In this document: piece by piece, positions 1 to 6,137 of the stretch
How positions within the stretch are numbered: the stretch's first letter is position 1
Layout: every line of letters begins with the position of its first letter
Assembly: GCA_031283505.1 (NCBI GenBank)
Contig: JAITBO010000143.1
Location: forward strand, 1-7,567
Direction of reading: 5' to 3'
From: Treponema sp.
Lineage (GTDB): Bacteria > Spirochaetota > Spirochaetia > Treponematales > Breznakiellaceae
Length of the DNA stretch: 7,567 nt
Notes under the pieces: model-generated
The model's input: the letters and a program-made list of their open reading frames with translations, nothing else
Database searches by the model: none
What the model was told of the DNA's origin: nothing
Translations under genes and position numbers: made by a program

Positions 1-109
1 CAGGACTTGTTATTTTTCCAAGAAACTGTTCAACCACAGGAAAGCTTTTGATATGGCTTTCTTTTACATCAATTATGGTTTTGTTTGAGAACTCATCATA
101 CTTTCTGGA

Positions 110-409
110 TCACCTCCCATATTTCTTATGGCCTTTTTGTCCGCCGATCTTCAGAGGCTTGCCGTGGTTATTTTTTTGTGCCGCTGTTTTTGGTTTTACG
201 ATATCTGAGGAAGGTGGTTTTGAGGAATTGCAGGAATCCTTTTGCAGACGGGCAATCGCTGCCTTGAGTTCCGCTGCCTGTGTCTCAAGCCCGGCTATTC
301 GCGCTTCCAGCTTCCTGATTGTTTCCGCTTGTTTACCAATCAGTTTTGCCTGTTCGCAGATAATTTCCGCCTGTTTTTTGACCAGTTCGTGTAAATTTTC
401 CCCTTCCAC
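110..409 (-). pseudogene. IS66-family transposase, N-terminal fragment ended by in-frame TGA
   Basis: Encodes 99 residues from a GTG at 409-407; a TAA in the same frame at 421-419 excludes an upstream start. Residues about 5-58 are a heptad-like Glu/Lys/Leu/Ala-rich stretch predicted to be a coiled coil. NSSKPPSSD (about residues 61-69) and GGQKGHKK near the end follow. These two motifs in this order are the hallmark of the N-terminal region of IS66 transposases (TnpC), which normally run to about 450-550 residues. A TGA at 112-110 stops the frame. Beyond it the same frame stays open for about 36 codons to the window edge, but I see no CxxC of the zinc-binding segment that usually follows. 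It is therefore probably a broken copy; a short relative or a genome reading TGA as an amino acid is less likely. No tnpA or tnpB genes are seen upstream, as in single-ORF IS66 relatives. Confidence 0.75.
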
Positions 410-478
410 GCTTTGTTTTTACCACACTTCCTGATTTTATGCAATAAGGCCGTGAACGGTTACAATATTTTTGTATTT

Positions 479-495
479 ACTAAATTTTTTTTAGT
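479..495. promoter_or_regulatory. Palindrome ACTAAA-N5-TTTAGT, operator-like
   Basis: ACTAAA at 479-484 and TTTAGT at 490-495 form a perfect 6-bp inverted repeat around a T5 spacer. The same half-sites recur at 614-662 in this gene-free region. It lies about 210 bases before the -35 box of the transporter promoter and about 70 bases before the start of the IS66 remnant on the other strand. It could be a distal operator of the transporter operon or a leftover of the insertion sequence end. The regulator is unknown and none is encoded in the window. Confidence 0.35.
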
Positions 496-613
496 TACAT
501 ACTTTCTCTATGCAAATGGAGCATCAAAATAGAAGGGACATAAATACCGGAATTGAGTGAATTTTAAGAATTTCAGGCTGTTTTTTCAAAATCAGGCATT
601 TTAGAAGAACATT

Positions 614-662
614 ACTAAAATATTGTTATTTATTACTAAATAATTTTAGTTAGAAATTTAGT
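614..662. promoter_or_regulatory. Cluster of four ACTAAA/TTTAGT half-sites, probable operator region
   Basis: ACTAAA occurs at 614-619 and 635-640, and TTTAGT at 645-650 and 657-662. The middle pair forms a palindrome with a 4-base spacer; the outer two copies sit 15 bases before it and 6 bases after it. The cluster ends about 38 bases before the TTGACA box of the operon promoter, where a repressor or activator could act. The inference rests on repetition and position. The region is so AT-rich that some copies may be chance, and the transcription factor family is not identifiable from the site alone. Confidence 0.4.
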
Positions 663-664
663 CC

Positions 665-697
665 TTTAATAAAAAAATGAGCTTTTAATAAAAAAAT
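665..697 (+). repeat. 14-nt direct repeat just upstream of the operon promoter
   Basis: TTTAATAAAAAAAT occurs exactly at 665-678 and again at 684-697, 19 bases start to start, and the second copy ends 3 bases before the -35 box. Each carries a seven-A tract. A-tracts here could act as an UP element for the RNA polymerase alpha subunit or bend the DNA. A binding site for a specific regulator is also possible. Confidence 0.55.
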
Positions 698-700
698 TAT

Positions 701-728
701 TTGACATACCGTTTTTTTATGTTACAAT
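701..728 (+). promoter_or_regulatory. Sigma-70-type promoter of the ABC importer operon
   Basis: TTGACA at 701-706 is a perfect -35 box. TACAAT at 723-728 is a five-of-six -10 box after a 16-base spacer. Transcription would begin near 735, giving a leader of about 27 bases. A strong ribosome binding site, GAGGAGGA at 747-754, precedes the ATG at 762 with 7 bases between. The near-consensus boxes suggest strong expression, so any control probably comes from the upstream repeats acting on this promoter. Confidence 0.8.
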
Positions 729-761
729 AAATCAATACTATCTTTCGAGGAGGAATTATAA

Positions 762-1808
762 ATGAAACGGTTTTTCTCAGCGTGTATTTTTGCGGTCCTT
801 GTCGGCTCCATAGCCTTTGCCGCGGGCGGACAACAGCAGGGGGCTTCCTCATCGGGTCCCCAGGGTAAATCGTCCAAACCGGAAAAGGATTGGAGGATCG
901 CATTGGTTCCCAAGGACAGCACCAATGCGTGGTTTGTCCGGATGGAAGTGGGGGTCAAGAAGTTCGCCAAGGACACGGGCTTAAACGCCTTTCAGAAAGG
1001 TCCCGCCAGAACCGACGCCGCCATGCAGGCCCAGGTCATTGAGGATCTTATCGCCCAGGGCGTAGACGCCATCTGTGTTGTCCCGGTGGATCCTGCGGCT
1101 CTGGAGCCCGTCCTGGGCAAGGCCCTTTCGCGAGGTATTGTGGTGGTTACCCATGAGGCGTCCTTCCAGGAAAACACCATGTACGATATCGAGGCCTTTG
1201 ATAATTCCGAGTACGGCGCCTTCATTATGGATAACCTGGCAAAGGCTATGGGTGAAAGCGGCGTATATACCACCATGGTAGCCCATGTGACTAACGCTTC
1301 ACACAACGAATGGGCTGACGGCGGTGTCGCCCATCAGAAGAAGGCTTATCCAAACATGACTCTTTTGGCGGCGGAACCCAGGGTTGAATCAGAAGACAAC
1401 GAGGAACGGGCTTATGAGAAGGCCAAGGAACTCTTCAAGAAATATCCTGAATTGAAAGGTATCATGGGTACTTCCTCAAAAGATGCTCCGGGTATTGCCA
1501 GGGCTATTGAAGAGTTGGGTCTCAAGGGTAAAGTTTTCACTTCCGGTACGGGTATGCCGGAAGAAAACAAAATCTTCCTTAAAAACGGCACCCTGGCCGC
1601 CGCGACTCTTTGGGATCCCGCAGACGCCGGATACGCCCTTTGTTCCCTTGCAGTAAAGATTCTTCGGGGAGATCCCATAGGGAACGGCCTCAACCTGGGT
1701 TTGAAGGGCTATGAAAGCCTGAAATTCCTTGGGAATTCTAAAAAGATCCTAATCGGATCCGGCTGGATTGTTATCGACAAGGATAATGTTGATTCTTTTG
1801 GATTCTAA
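762..1808 (+). CDS. Periplasmic sugar-type ABC transporter substrate-binding protein
   Basis: A 348-residue secreted binding protein of the periplasmic-binding-protein-4 type (RbsB/LsrB/RhaS-like fold), expected to capture a small sugar-like ligand and deliver it to the permeases encoded downstream. Residues 1-20 form a signal peptide (basic start, hydrophobic core, AFA before the likely cut). The mature start AGGQQQ and a Gly/Ser/Gln linker to about residue 42 follow. The only cysteine in the signal is in its core, so this is not an evident lipoprotein. The fold begins at WRIALVPK (44-51); LIAQGVDAICVVPVDP (96-111) and the first hinge near 125-131 are typical. The C-terminus, IVIDKDNVDSFGF, resembles the end of LsrB (VIFNKENIGKYDF as I recall it). 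Most residues that bind AI-2 in LsrB appear changed, so the ligand is not assigned. The start is fixed by a strong ribosome binding site. It is first in the operon, 70 bases before the ATPase gene. Confidence 0.93.
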   Translation: MKRFFSACIFAVLVGSIAFAAGGQQQGASSSGPQGKSSKPEKDWRIALVPKDSTNAWFVRMEVGVKKFAKDTGLNAFQKGPARTDAAMQAQVIEDLIAQGVDAICVVPVDPAALEPVLGKALSRGIVVVTHEASFQENTMYDIEAFDNSEYGAFIMDNLAKAMGESGVYTTMVAHVTNASHNEWADGGVAHQKKAYPNMTLLAAEPRVESEDNEERAYEKAKELFKKYPELKGIMGTSSKDAPGIARAIEELGLKGKVFTSGTGMPEENKIFLKNGTLAAATLWDPADAGYALCSLAVKILRGDPIGNGLNLGLKGYESLKFLGNSKKILIGSGWIVIDKDNVDSFGF

Positions 1809-1819
1809 GGGTTAAAATA

Positions 1820-1865
1820 TTAGGGCAGATGATGTGTATTTTTGGTATCCTCTGCCTTAATTTTT
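1820..1865 (+). terminator. Terminator-like hairpin between binding-protein and ATPase genes
   Basis: TTAGGGCAGA (1820-1829) pairs with TCTGCCTTAA (1851-1860) over ten base pairs, including one G-U pair, around a 21-base loop, and T5 follows at 1861-1865. It starts 11 bases after the stop codon of the binding-protein gene and ends just before the ATPase ribosome binding site. Because the next gene has no clear promoter of its own, this is best read as a partial terminator or an mRNA-stabilising stem that yields more binding protein than membrane components, as is common in binding-protein operons. The long loop lowers certainty about termination. Confidence 0.6.
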
Positions 1866-1868
1866 ATT

Positions 1869-1881
1869 GAGGATTAGAATG
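1869..1881 (+). promoter_or_regulatory. Ribosome binding site that decides the ATPase start
   Basis: GAGGA at 1869-1873 lies 5 bases before the ATG at 1879-1881. A possible TTG start at 1867 overlaps this site and would have none of its own, so the ATG is the better start and the protein begins MAECIV. Confidence 0.8.
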
Positions 1882-3372
1882 GCTGAATGTATAGTACGGG
1901 CCGAAAATATCAGAAAATCATTCGGAGGCGTGGAAGCCCTCAAGGGGGTTAACCTGGAGCTTGGCCCTGGCGAGATACACTGCCTCGCCGGGGAGAACGG
2001 CTGCGGAAAATCGACTCTCATTAAAATTATTTCGGGGTTCTACGAAGCCGATGAGGGGACCATCGAAATTCAGGGGCGCCGTTTTTCTAAACTGAATCCG
2101 TCCGAGGCAATAGCTATGGGAATTCAGGTCATATACCAGGATTTTTCCCTGTTTCCAAATCTTACGGTGATGGAAAACCTTGCCTTGAATATGGAGCTTT
2201 CTGCAAAGAGAAAGCTGGTGAATTACTCCCGGATGCGGCAGACCGCTGACGAAGCCATGGCAAAGATTGATTTTAATACGGATTTGGATGAACGGGTAGA
2301 AAATCTCTCTATAGCGGAAAAACAGCTTATCGCTATTTGTCGAGCCCTGCTTTACGATGCGCGGCTCATCATTATGGATGAGCCTACGACCGCCCTTACC
2401 AGGAAAGAGGTCCGTTCCCTTTTTGCCATCATAAAAAAATTACAATCCCAGGGAATAGCCATCCTCTTTGTATCCCACAAGCTGGATGAGGTCTTTGAGA
2501 TTTCCGAGCGTTTTACGATATTTAGAAACGGCGCAAACGTGGCTGAGGGAAAGACAAGCGAATTAGATGACAAGAAATTTGCCTACTATATGACCGGGCG
2601 GAATTTTGCCGAAGAATCCTATAGCCCCGCCAAGTTTTCTCCTGAACCGGTGCTGCGGGTTTCTGCTTTGACCCAGCAGGGGAGCTATCAGGATATTTCG
2701 TTCGACTTATACGGAGGGGAGATTCTGGGTATCACCGGTCTTCTGGGGTCCGGCCGGGAAGAATTGGTCTGGACACTTTTTGGCATAGGCCGCTTTGATT
2801 CGGGGAGTATCACCGTCAACGGCAAAGCGGTTAAGATCGGGAAAGTGGGAGACGCCATTTCCCTGGGTATCGGATATGTGCCTACAGACCGGCTTACCGA
2901 AGGGCTTTTCCTTGCCCAATCAATCGGCAGAAATATGATTGTCTCTGGACTCCGCCGGCTGTCGAACAGAGCAGGTTTTTTATACCGGGACAAAATCTCC
3001 AGGGAGATAGAGACCTGGATATCAGGGCTGTCTATTGTGGCTGCGGATTATGAACGGGAAGTTAAAACCCTTTCCGGGGGGAATCAGCAAAAAGTGGTAC
3101 TGGCCCGCTGGCTTGCCAATGATCTCAAGCTGTTGATTCTGAACGGGCCTACCGTGGGTGTGGATATCGGATCAAAATACGATATCCATGGACTCCTGCG
3201 GGATCTGGCTTTCAAGGGTTTGAGTGTTATTGTCATCTCCGATGATCTTCCGGAATTGCTGGCCTGTTGTAACCGCATCGTGGTCATGCGGGACGGCCGG
3301 ATCGTAGAAGAACTCCGGGCATCGGAAACCACCGAATCCCGGCTTGGTGAAATCGCCACCGGTATTGTCTAG
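1879..3372 (+). CDS. Double-domain sugar ABC transporter ATPase (RbsA/LsrA class)
   Basis: A 497-residue cytoplasmic ATPase with two fused nucleotide-binding domains, the usual size for the RbsA/MglA/LsrA class. It powers import through the two permeases encoded next. Domain 1 is complete: Walker A GENGCGKST (38-46), Q-loop Gln87, signature LSIAEKQ (143-149), Walker B LIIMDEPT (163-170), H-loop His200. Domain 2 starts near 262; its Walker A position reads GLLGSGRE (287-294), without GKS/T, which is normal for this class. Its signature LSGGNQQK (398-405) is intact. However, the Walker B end reads LLILNGPT (418-425), where family members usually have LDEPT, so both the Asp and the catalytic Glu are missing (N422, G423). 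Only the site using domain 1 catalytic residues should hydrolyse ATP efficiently. The stop codon overlaps the ribosome binding site of the next gene, which implies tight co-expression. Confidence 0.95.
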   Translation: MAECIVRAENIRKSFGGVEALKGVNLELGPGEIHCLAGENGCGKSTLIKIISGFYEADEGTIEIQGRRFSKLNPSEAIAMGIQVIYQDFSLFPNLTVMENLALNMELSAKRKLVNYSRMRQTADEAMAKIDFNTDLDERVENLSIAEKQLIAICRALLYDARLIIMDEPTTALTRKEVRSLFAIIKKLQSQGIAILFVSHKLDEVFEISERFTIFRNGANVAEGKTSELDDKKFAYYMTGRNFAEESYSPAKFSPEPVLRVSALTQQGSYQDISFDLYGGEILGITGLLGSGREELVWTLFGIGRFDSGSITVNGKAVKIGKVGDAISLGIGYVPTDRLTEGLFLAQSIGRNMIVSGLRRLSNRAGFLYRDKISREIETWISGLSIVAADYEREVKTLSGGNQQKVVLARWLANDLKLLILNGPTVGVDIGSKYDIHGLLRDLAFKGLSVIVISDDLPELLACCNRIVVMRDGRIVEELRASETTESRLGEIATGIV

Positions 3373-3381
3373 GAGTTTATC

Positions 3382-4419
3382 ATGATAGTACTTCCCACAA
3401 AAAAGCTTTTTCAACGGACTGAGATATATATATTCGGCGCTATTGTGCTGTTTAGTCTGTTGGTTCAGGCCAGAAGCGGCCAGTTTTTTACCAACAATAA
3501 CCTGGTGGATATTTCCCGGTCTATGATTACGCCGGGTATCTTTGCCATAGGCGCTCTGATGGTGATAGTGTCCGGAGGCATAGATGTGTCTTTTACCGCC
3601 ATCGCGGCCTTGGCAATGTATGCCGTCACATCGATACTGCTTCCCTCAGACTACAGCGGAACTATCTTGCTGCCCTATGCTATGGGGGCTCTCTTCGGTC
3701 TTATTATGGGGCTGCTGAACGGAATTCTTATAGCGTATTTTCATTTTCCGACCCTGGTGGTAACCCTGGGGACATCAAGCCTCTTTACCGGCATCATGCA
3801 GGGGGTGTTGGGAGCCCACCAGATCCCTATTCCCCGTGCCATGTACCGCCATGGCCTGGCCTATGTATTTAAGGTATATAACCCGGTCTTGAACCTGGGA
3901 TCGGAAATGCCGGTTACTATTTTTTTGCTCATCGGTTTGCTCATTCTGGTCTTCTTTATTCTGCGTTATACCATGCTGGGCCGGGGGATTTTCGCTATTG
4001 GCGGAGATGAGATTTCCGCTCAACGGGCAGGGTTCGACATCATTGGGATTAAAATGTTTATTTACAGTTTTGTGGGGGTAGTGGCAGGTATTGCAGGTAT
4101 TGCCCGGGCTTCCATGGTTCAAAGCTGCCAGCCTACCAATTTAAACGGCATGGAAATGACGGTAATCGCCGCAGTGGTGCTGGGGGGCGCGCGGGTTACC
4201 GGGGGATTGGGCACCCTTACCGGAGCCATCCTGGGAGTTGCCCTCATGACTATCATGTCCAACAGCCTGATCCTAATTGGGGTACCCACCTACTGGCAGC
4301 GGGTTTTTACCGGAGCGATCATTATTATCGGTACCGGCGTTTCGGCTTATCAAGCCGGCGGCGGAAAACGAAGGAACAGAAAAAATTCTGCGGCCAAGAT
4401 GGTTATTTCAAATAACTGA
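3382..4419 (+). CDS. Sugar ABC transporter permease 1 (BPD_transp_2 family)
   Basis: A 345-residue inner-membrane permease of the branched-chain/ribose type. Hydrophobic segments lie at about residues 14-30, 48-67, 72-88, 95-120, 124-145, 177-196, 222-243, 258-272, 277-300 and 305-324. Family marks include VSGGIDVS (63-70), LGTSSLFTG (129-137), the cytoplasmic stretch GRGIFAIGGDEISAQRAGF (200-218) expected to contact the ATPase, and the Gly-rich LGGARVTGGLGTLTGA (267-282). The tail after 325 is basic and probably cytoplasmic. The ATG has AGGAG (3371-3375) 6 bases upstream, overlapping the TAG of the ATPase gene, so translation is probably coupled. It is clearly different from the second permease, so the channel is probably a heterodimer, as in LsrC/LsrD, RhaP/RhaQ and YtfT/YjfF. 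Confidence 0.93.
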   Translation: MIVLPTKKLFQRTEIYIFGAIVLFSLLVQARSGQFFTNNNLVDISRSMITPGIFAIGALMVIVSGGIDVSFTAIAALAMYAVTSILLPSDYSGTILLPYAMGALFGLIMGLLNGILIAYFHFPTLVVTLGTSSLFTGIMQGVLGAHQIPIPRAMYRHGLAYVFKVYNPVLNLGSEMPVTIFLLIGLLILVFFILRYTMLGRGIFAIGGDEISAQRAGFDIIGIKMFIYSFVGVVAGIAGIARASMVQSCQPTNLNGMEMTVIAAVVLGGARVTGGLGTLTGAILGVALMTIMSNSLILIGVPTYWQRVFTGAIIIIGTGVSAYQAGGGKRRNRKNSAAKMVISNN

Positions 4420-4423
4420 GGCT

Positions 4424-4450
4424 GTTTCAAAACCGGCAGGACCTTGAAAC
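4424..4450 (+). repeat. Inverted repeat between the two permease genes
   Basis: GTTTCAA (4424-4430) and TTGAAAC (4444-4450) are perfect 7-base arms around a 13-base loop, with no T-run after them. GGTTCAA just downstream at 4453-4459 is a near copy of the left arm. The stem sits in the 54-base gap between the permease genes, and the downstream ribosome binding site (GGAG, 4464-4467) stays outside it. It may be an mRNA processing or stability element, or chance. Confidence 0.35.
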
Positions 4451-4473
4451 TGGTTCAACTAATGGAGTGAGGA

Positions 4474-5511
4474 ATGGCGGATAAAAAAGGCGTATCTCTG
4501 TTGCGGCCCAAACGGGATGAAGATAAAAACGTAGTCCGGCTGTTTTTTGTGTTTGTCGGCGTATTTATCCTGATGGGTTTTCTCAAGCCCCAATTGTTCT
4601 TACAAAAGAGCAACTTTATTTCTATGGCGACTCAGTTTCCCGAATACGGAATCATGGCCATTGGCGTTTCTCTGGCTATGATTTCCGGCGGCATTGATCT
4701 TGCGGTTGTAGGTACCGCCAATCTCTCGGCTATCTTTGCGGCTAAATACCTCATTGCCGCTGCACCCAGAGGGACGGCGCCGGATCAGGCATTGGGAGCC
4801 ATTGGTGTAGCAATACTGCTGGCTCTGGTTGTAGGCCTTGCGGCGGGGGCTTTCAACGGTTTCCTCATTGCATGGCTTAGGATACCGGCGATCCTTGCCA
4901 CGCTGGGAACCCAGCAGCTCTTTACGGGTTTTGCCATTGTAGTGACCGAGGGGAAGCCTCTGTCCCGCTTGCCTATGCTGTATTCCCAAATCGGCAACGC
5001 CGAACTTTTCGGATTTTTGCCTGTTCCCTTTGTTCTGTATGCGCTTCTGGCCGCTATCGTAGGATTGATACTTGGCAAGACGAGTTTTGGTCTCCGCCTG
5101 TATTTTGTTGGAACCAATCCTAAGGCGGCTGTCTATGCTGGAATCGAAAACAAACAGGTTCTTCTCAAAACCTATATGCTGTCGGGGCTGCTTTCCTCCG
5201 CCGCAGGACTGATTATGATGGCCCGGGCCAATTCCGCCAAAGCCGATTACGGCGCGGCCTATACCTTGCAGTGCGTATTAATAGCTGTACTGGGCGGCGT
5301 GGACCCCAACGGGGGATTCGGGACCATCCGGGGGGTGACTCTGGCGGTACTTATTTTACAGTTCCTATCTTCGGGGCTGAATATGTTTGAACATATTTCC
5401 AATTTTTACCGGGATATTATCTGGGGCGGGGTGTTGATCCTGGCGTTGGTTTTCAACTGGGTTATTGCCAGGCGAAATGAAAAGAAAATCGTCAGTCGAA
5501 TCGGCCCATAG
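4474..5511 (+). CDS. Sugar ABC transporter permease 2 (BPD_transp_2 family)
   Basis: A second 345-residue inner-membrane permease of the same family, last gene of the operon. A charged N-terminus (residues 1-20, cytoplasmic) precedes hydrophobic segments at about 21-37, 57-78, 80-97, 107-134, 138-157, 182-200, 232-250, 264-276, 285-303 and 314-332. It shares landmarks with permease 1 at matching places: ISGGIDLA (70-77), LGTQQLFTG (144-152), the coupling-type stretch GLRLYFVGTNPKAAVYAGI (206-224), and LGGVDPNGGFGTIRG (273-287). Equal length and shared motifs suggest the pair arose by old duplication, but they are far from identical. The ATG has GGAG (4464-4467) 6 bases upstream. Two distinct permeases served by one ATPase and one binding protein set this system apart from RbsABC-type importers that use a homodimer. 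Confidence 0.93.
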   Translation: MADKKGVSLLRPKRDEDKNVVRLFFVFVGVFILMGFLKPQLFLQKSNFISMATQFPEYGIMAIGVSLAMISGGIDLAVVGTANLSAIFAAKYLIAAAPRGTAPDQALGAIGVAILLALVVGLAAGAFNGFLIAWLRIPAILATLGTQQLFTGFAIVVTEGKPLSRLPMLYSQIGNAELFGFLPVPFVLYALLAAIVGLILGKTSFGLRLYFVGTNPKAAVYAGIENKQVLLKTYMLSGLLSSAAGLIMMARANSAKADYGAAYTLQCVLIAVLGGVDPNGGFGTIRGVTLAVLILQFLSSGLNMFEHISNFYRDIIWGGVLILALVFNWVIARRNEKKIVSRIGP

Positions 5512-5520
5512 AATCAATCA

Positions 5521-5562
5521 GGGGGAAATTATTCATCCCCCTCCCTAAAGCTTAGGGAGGGG
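5521..5562 (+). terminator. Strong hairpin (with overlapping alternative stem) after the importer operon
   Basis: CCCCTCCCTAA (5538-5548) and TTAGGGAGGGG (5552-5562) form a perfect 11-bp stem with a 3-base loop, 26 bases after the last permease stop codon. An alternative stem pairs GGGGG (5521-5525) with CCCCC (5537-5541) and excludes the base of the main stem. No T-run follows on either strand, so it is not a textbook Rho-independent terminator. It may still mark the 3' end or stabilise the mRNA, and could serve both converging transcripts. Confidence 0.6.
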
Positions 5563-5603
5563 CAACCGTCAATCCTTCCTTTCAAAAAACCGGGCCTTTC
5601 TGC

Positions 5604-5628
5604 TAATTCCTTATAATACAAGGAATTA
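5604..5628 (-). terminator. Hairpin downstream of the tRNA-Arg gene
   Basis: TAATTCCTT (5604-5612) and AAGGAATTA (5620-5628) form a perfect 9-bp stem with a 7-base loop, starting 4 bases beyond the tRNA 3' end when read on the minus strand. A T6 run on that strand (5589-5584) follows 14 bases after the stem, too far for a classic terminator. It may be a terminator helper or a 3' processing boundary. Confidence 0.5.
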
Positions 5629-5632
5629 CGTT

Positions 5633-5706
<74 letters not shown>

Positions 5707-5770
5707 GTCACGACAACTTTCCCGCCAAACGGCAAGACAAGAACCATCTGTAAAATAACAGACATTTTTT

Positions 5771-5799
5771 ATTCTACCCTAATCATGGCGGAGTGTCAA
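5771..5799 (-). promoter_or_regulatory. Sigma-70-type promoter of tRNA-Arg
   Basis: Read on the minus strand, a perfect TTGACA (5799-5794) is followed after exactly 17 bases by TAGAAT (5776-5771), five of six to consensus. Transcription would start near 5764, leaving a leader of about 58 bases before the mature tRNA. The leader contains a small stem, TCTGT/ACAGA (5747-5751 with 5758-5762). Near-consensus boxes fit the strong expression expected of a tRNA gene. Confidence 0.75.
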
Positions 5800-6137
5800 G
5801 AGGGCGAATCGAATCGTGCAAAATGAATTGGAATACCCGAGCATCCACCCTGACCTGCCCTCCGAAGGGGAAAGGATAACACTTCCAAGGACAGGGCGCC
5901 AAAACAATATCCGGCATCACGGACAGTTTTTTGATTCGCAAGCGGGTCCCTACCCAAGAACCCGCTTTTCGGCAGGGGAGCTTTAGGGCGTTTGGACTCG
6001 GCATAGTTTTGTTTGTTTGGGGTATGGACCCGCATAAAATCTATATCTTGCGGAACGACAATACCCAAGAGTCCGTTCACCGGTTCGCGGAGGAGCTTCA
6101 GGGCGGGGAGATTCGTTTTTGCTTCTCATTAAAACCG
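5800..6137. other. Gene-free interval with one strong hairpin
   Basis: This 338-base stretch between the tRNA promoter and the end of the C-S lyase gene holds no protein I recognise. Open frames on both strands lack a convincing start, ribosome binding site or family motif. The one clear structure is AAGCGGGT (5940-5947) paired perfectly with ACCCGCTT (5960-5967) around 12 bases, followed on the plus strand by two more T (T4 at 5966-5969). It is terminator-like on the plus strand but has no plus-strand gene before it. On the minus strand it lies about 170 bases past the lyase stop and could mark the 3' end of that transcript. Confidence 0.45.

Noticed and set aside
48..434. Plus-strand open frame of 128 codons over the IS66 remnant
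   Set aside because: It is the mirror of the transposase frame, whose NSSKPPSSD and GGQKGHKK motifs settle the coding strand. Its Cys/Ser/Phe-rich product is typical of an antisense frame.
762..1808. Naming the binding protein LsrB and the operon an AI-2 importer
   Set aside because: The general layout fits, but most AI-2 contact residues are not conserved by eye and no lsrK, lsrF or lsrG genes are present.
1867..1878. TTG start giving a four-residue longer ATPase
   Set aside because: The TTG overlaps the ribosome binding site that serves the ATG at 1879, and the family begins close to that ATG.
5796..6080. Minus-strand open frame of 94 codons between the tRNA promoter and the lyase gene
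   Set aside because: It starts at a GTG with no clear ribosome binding site, shows no family motif, and its end runs into the tRNA promoter -35 box. Overlapping frames of similar length exist, as expected by chance in this GC range.
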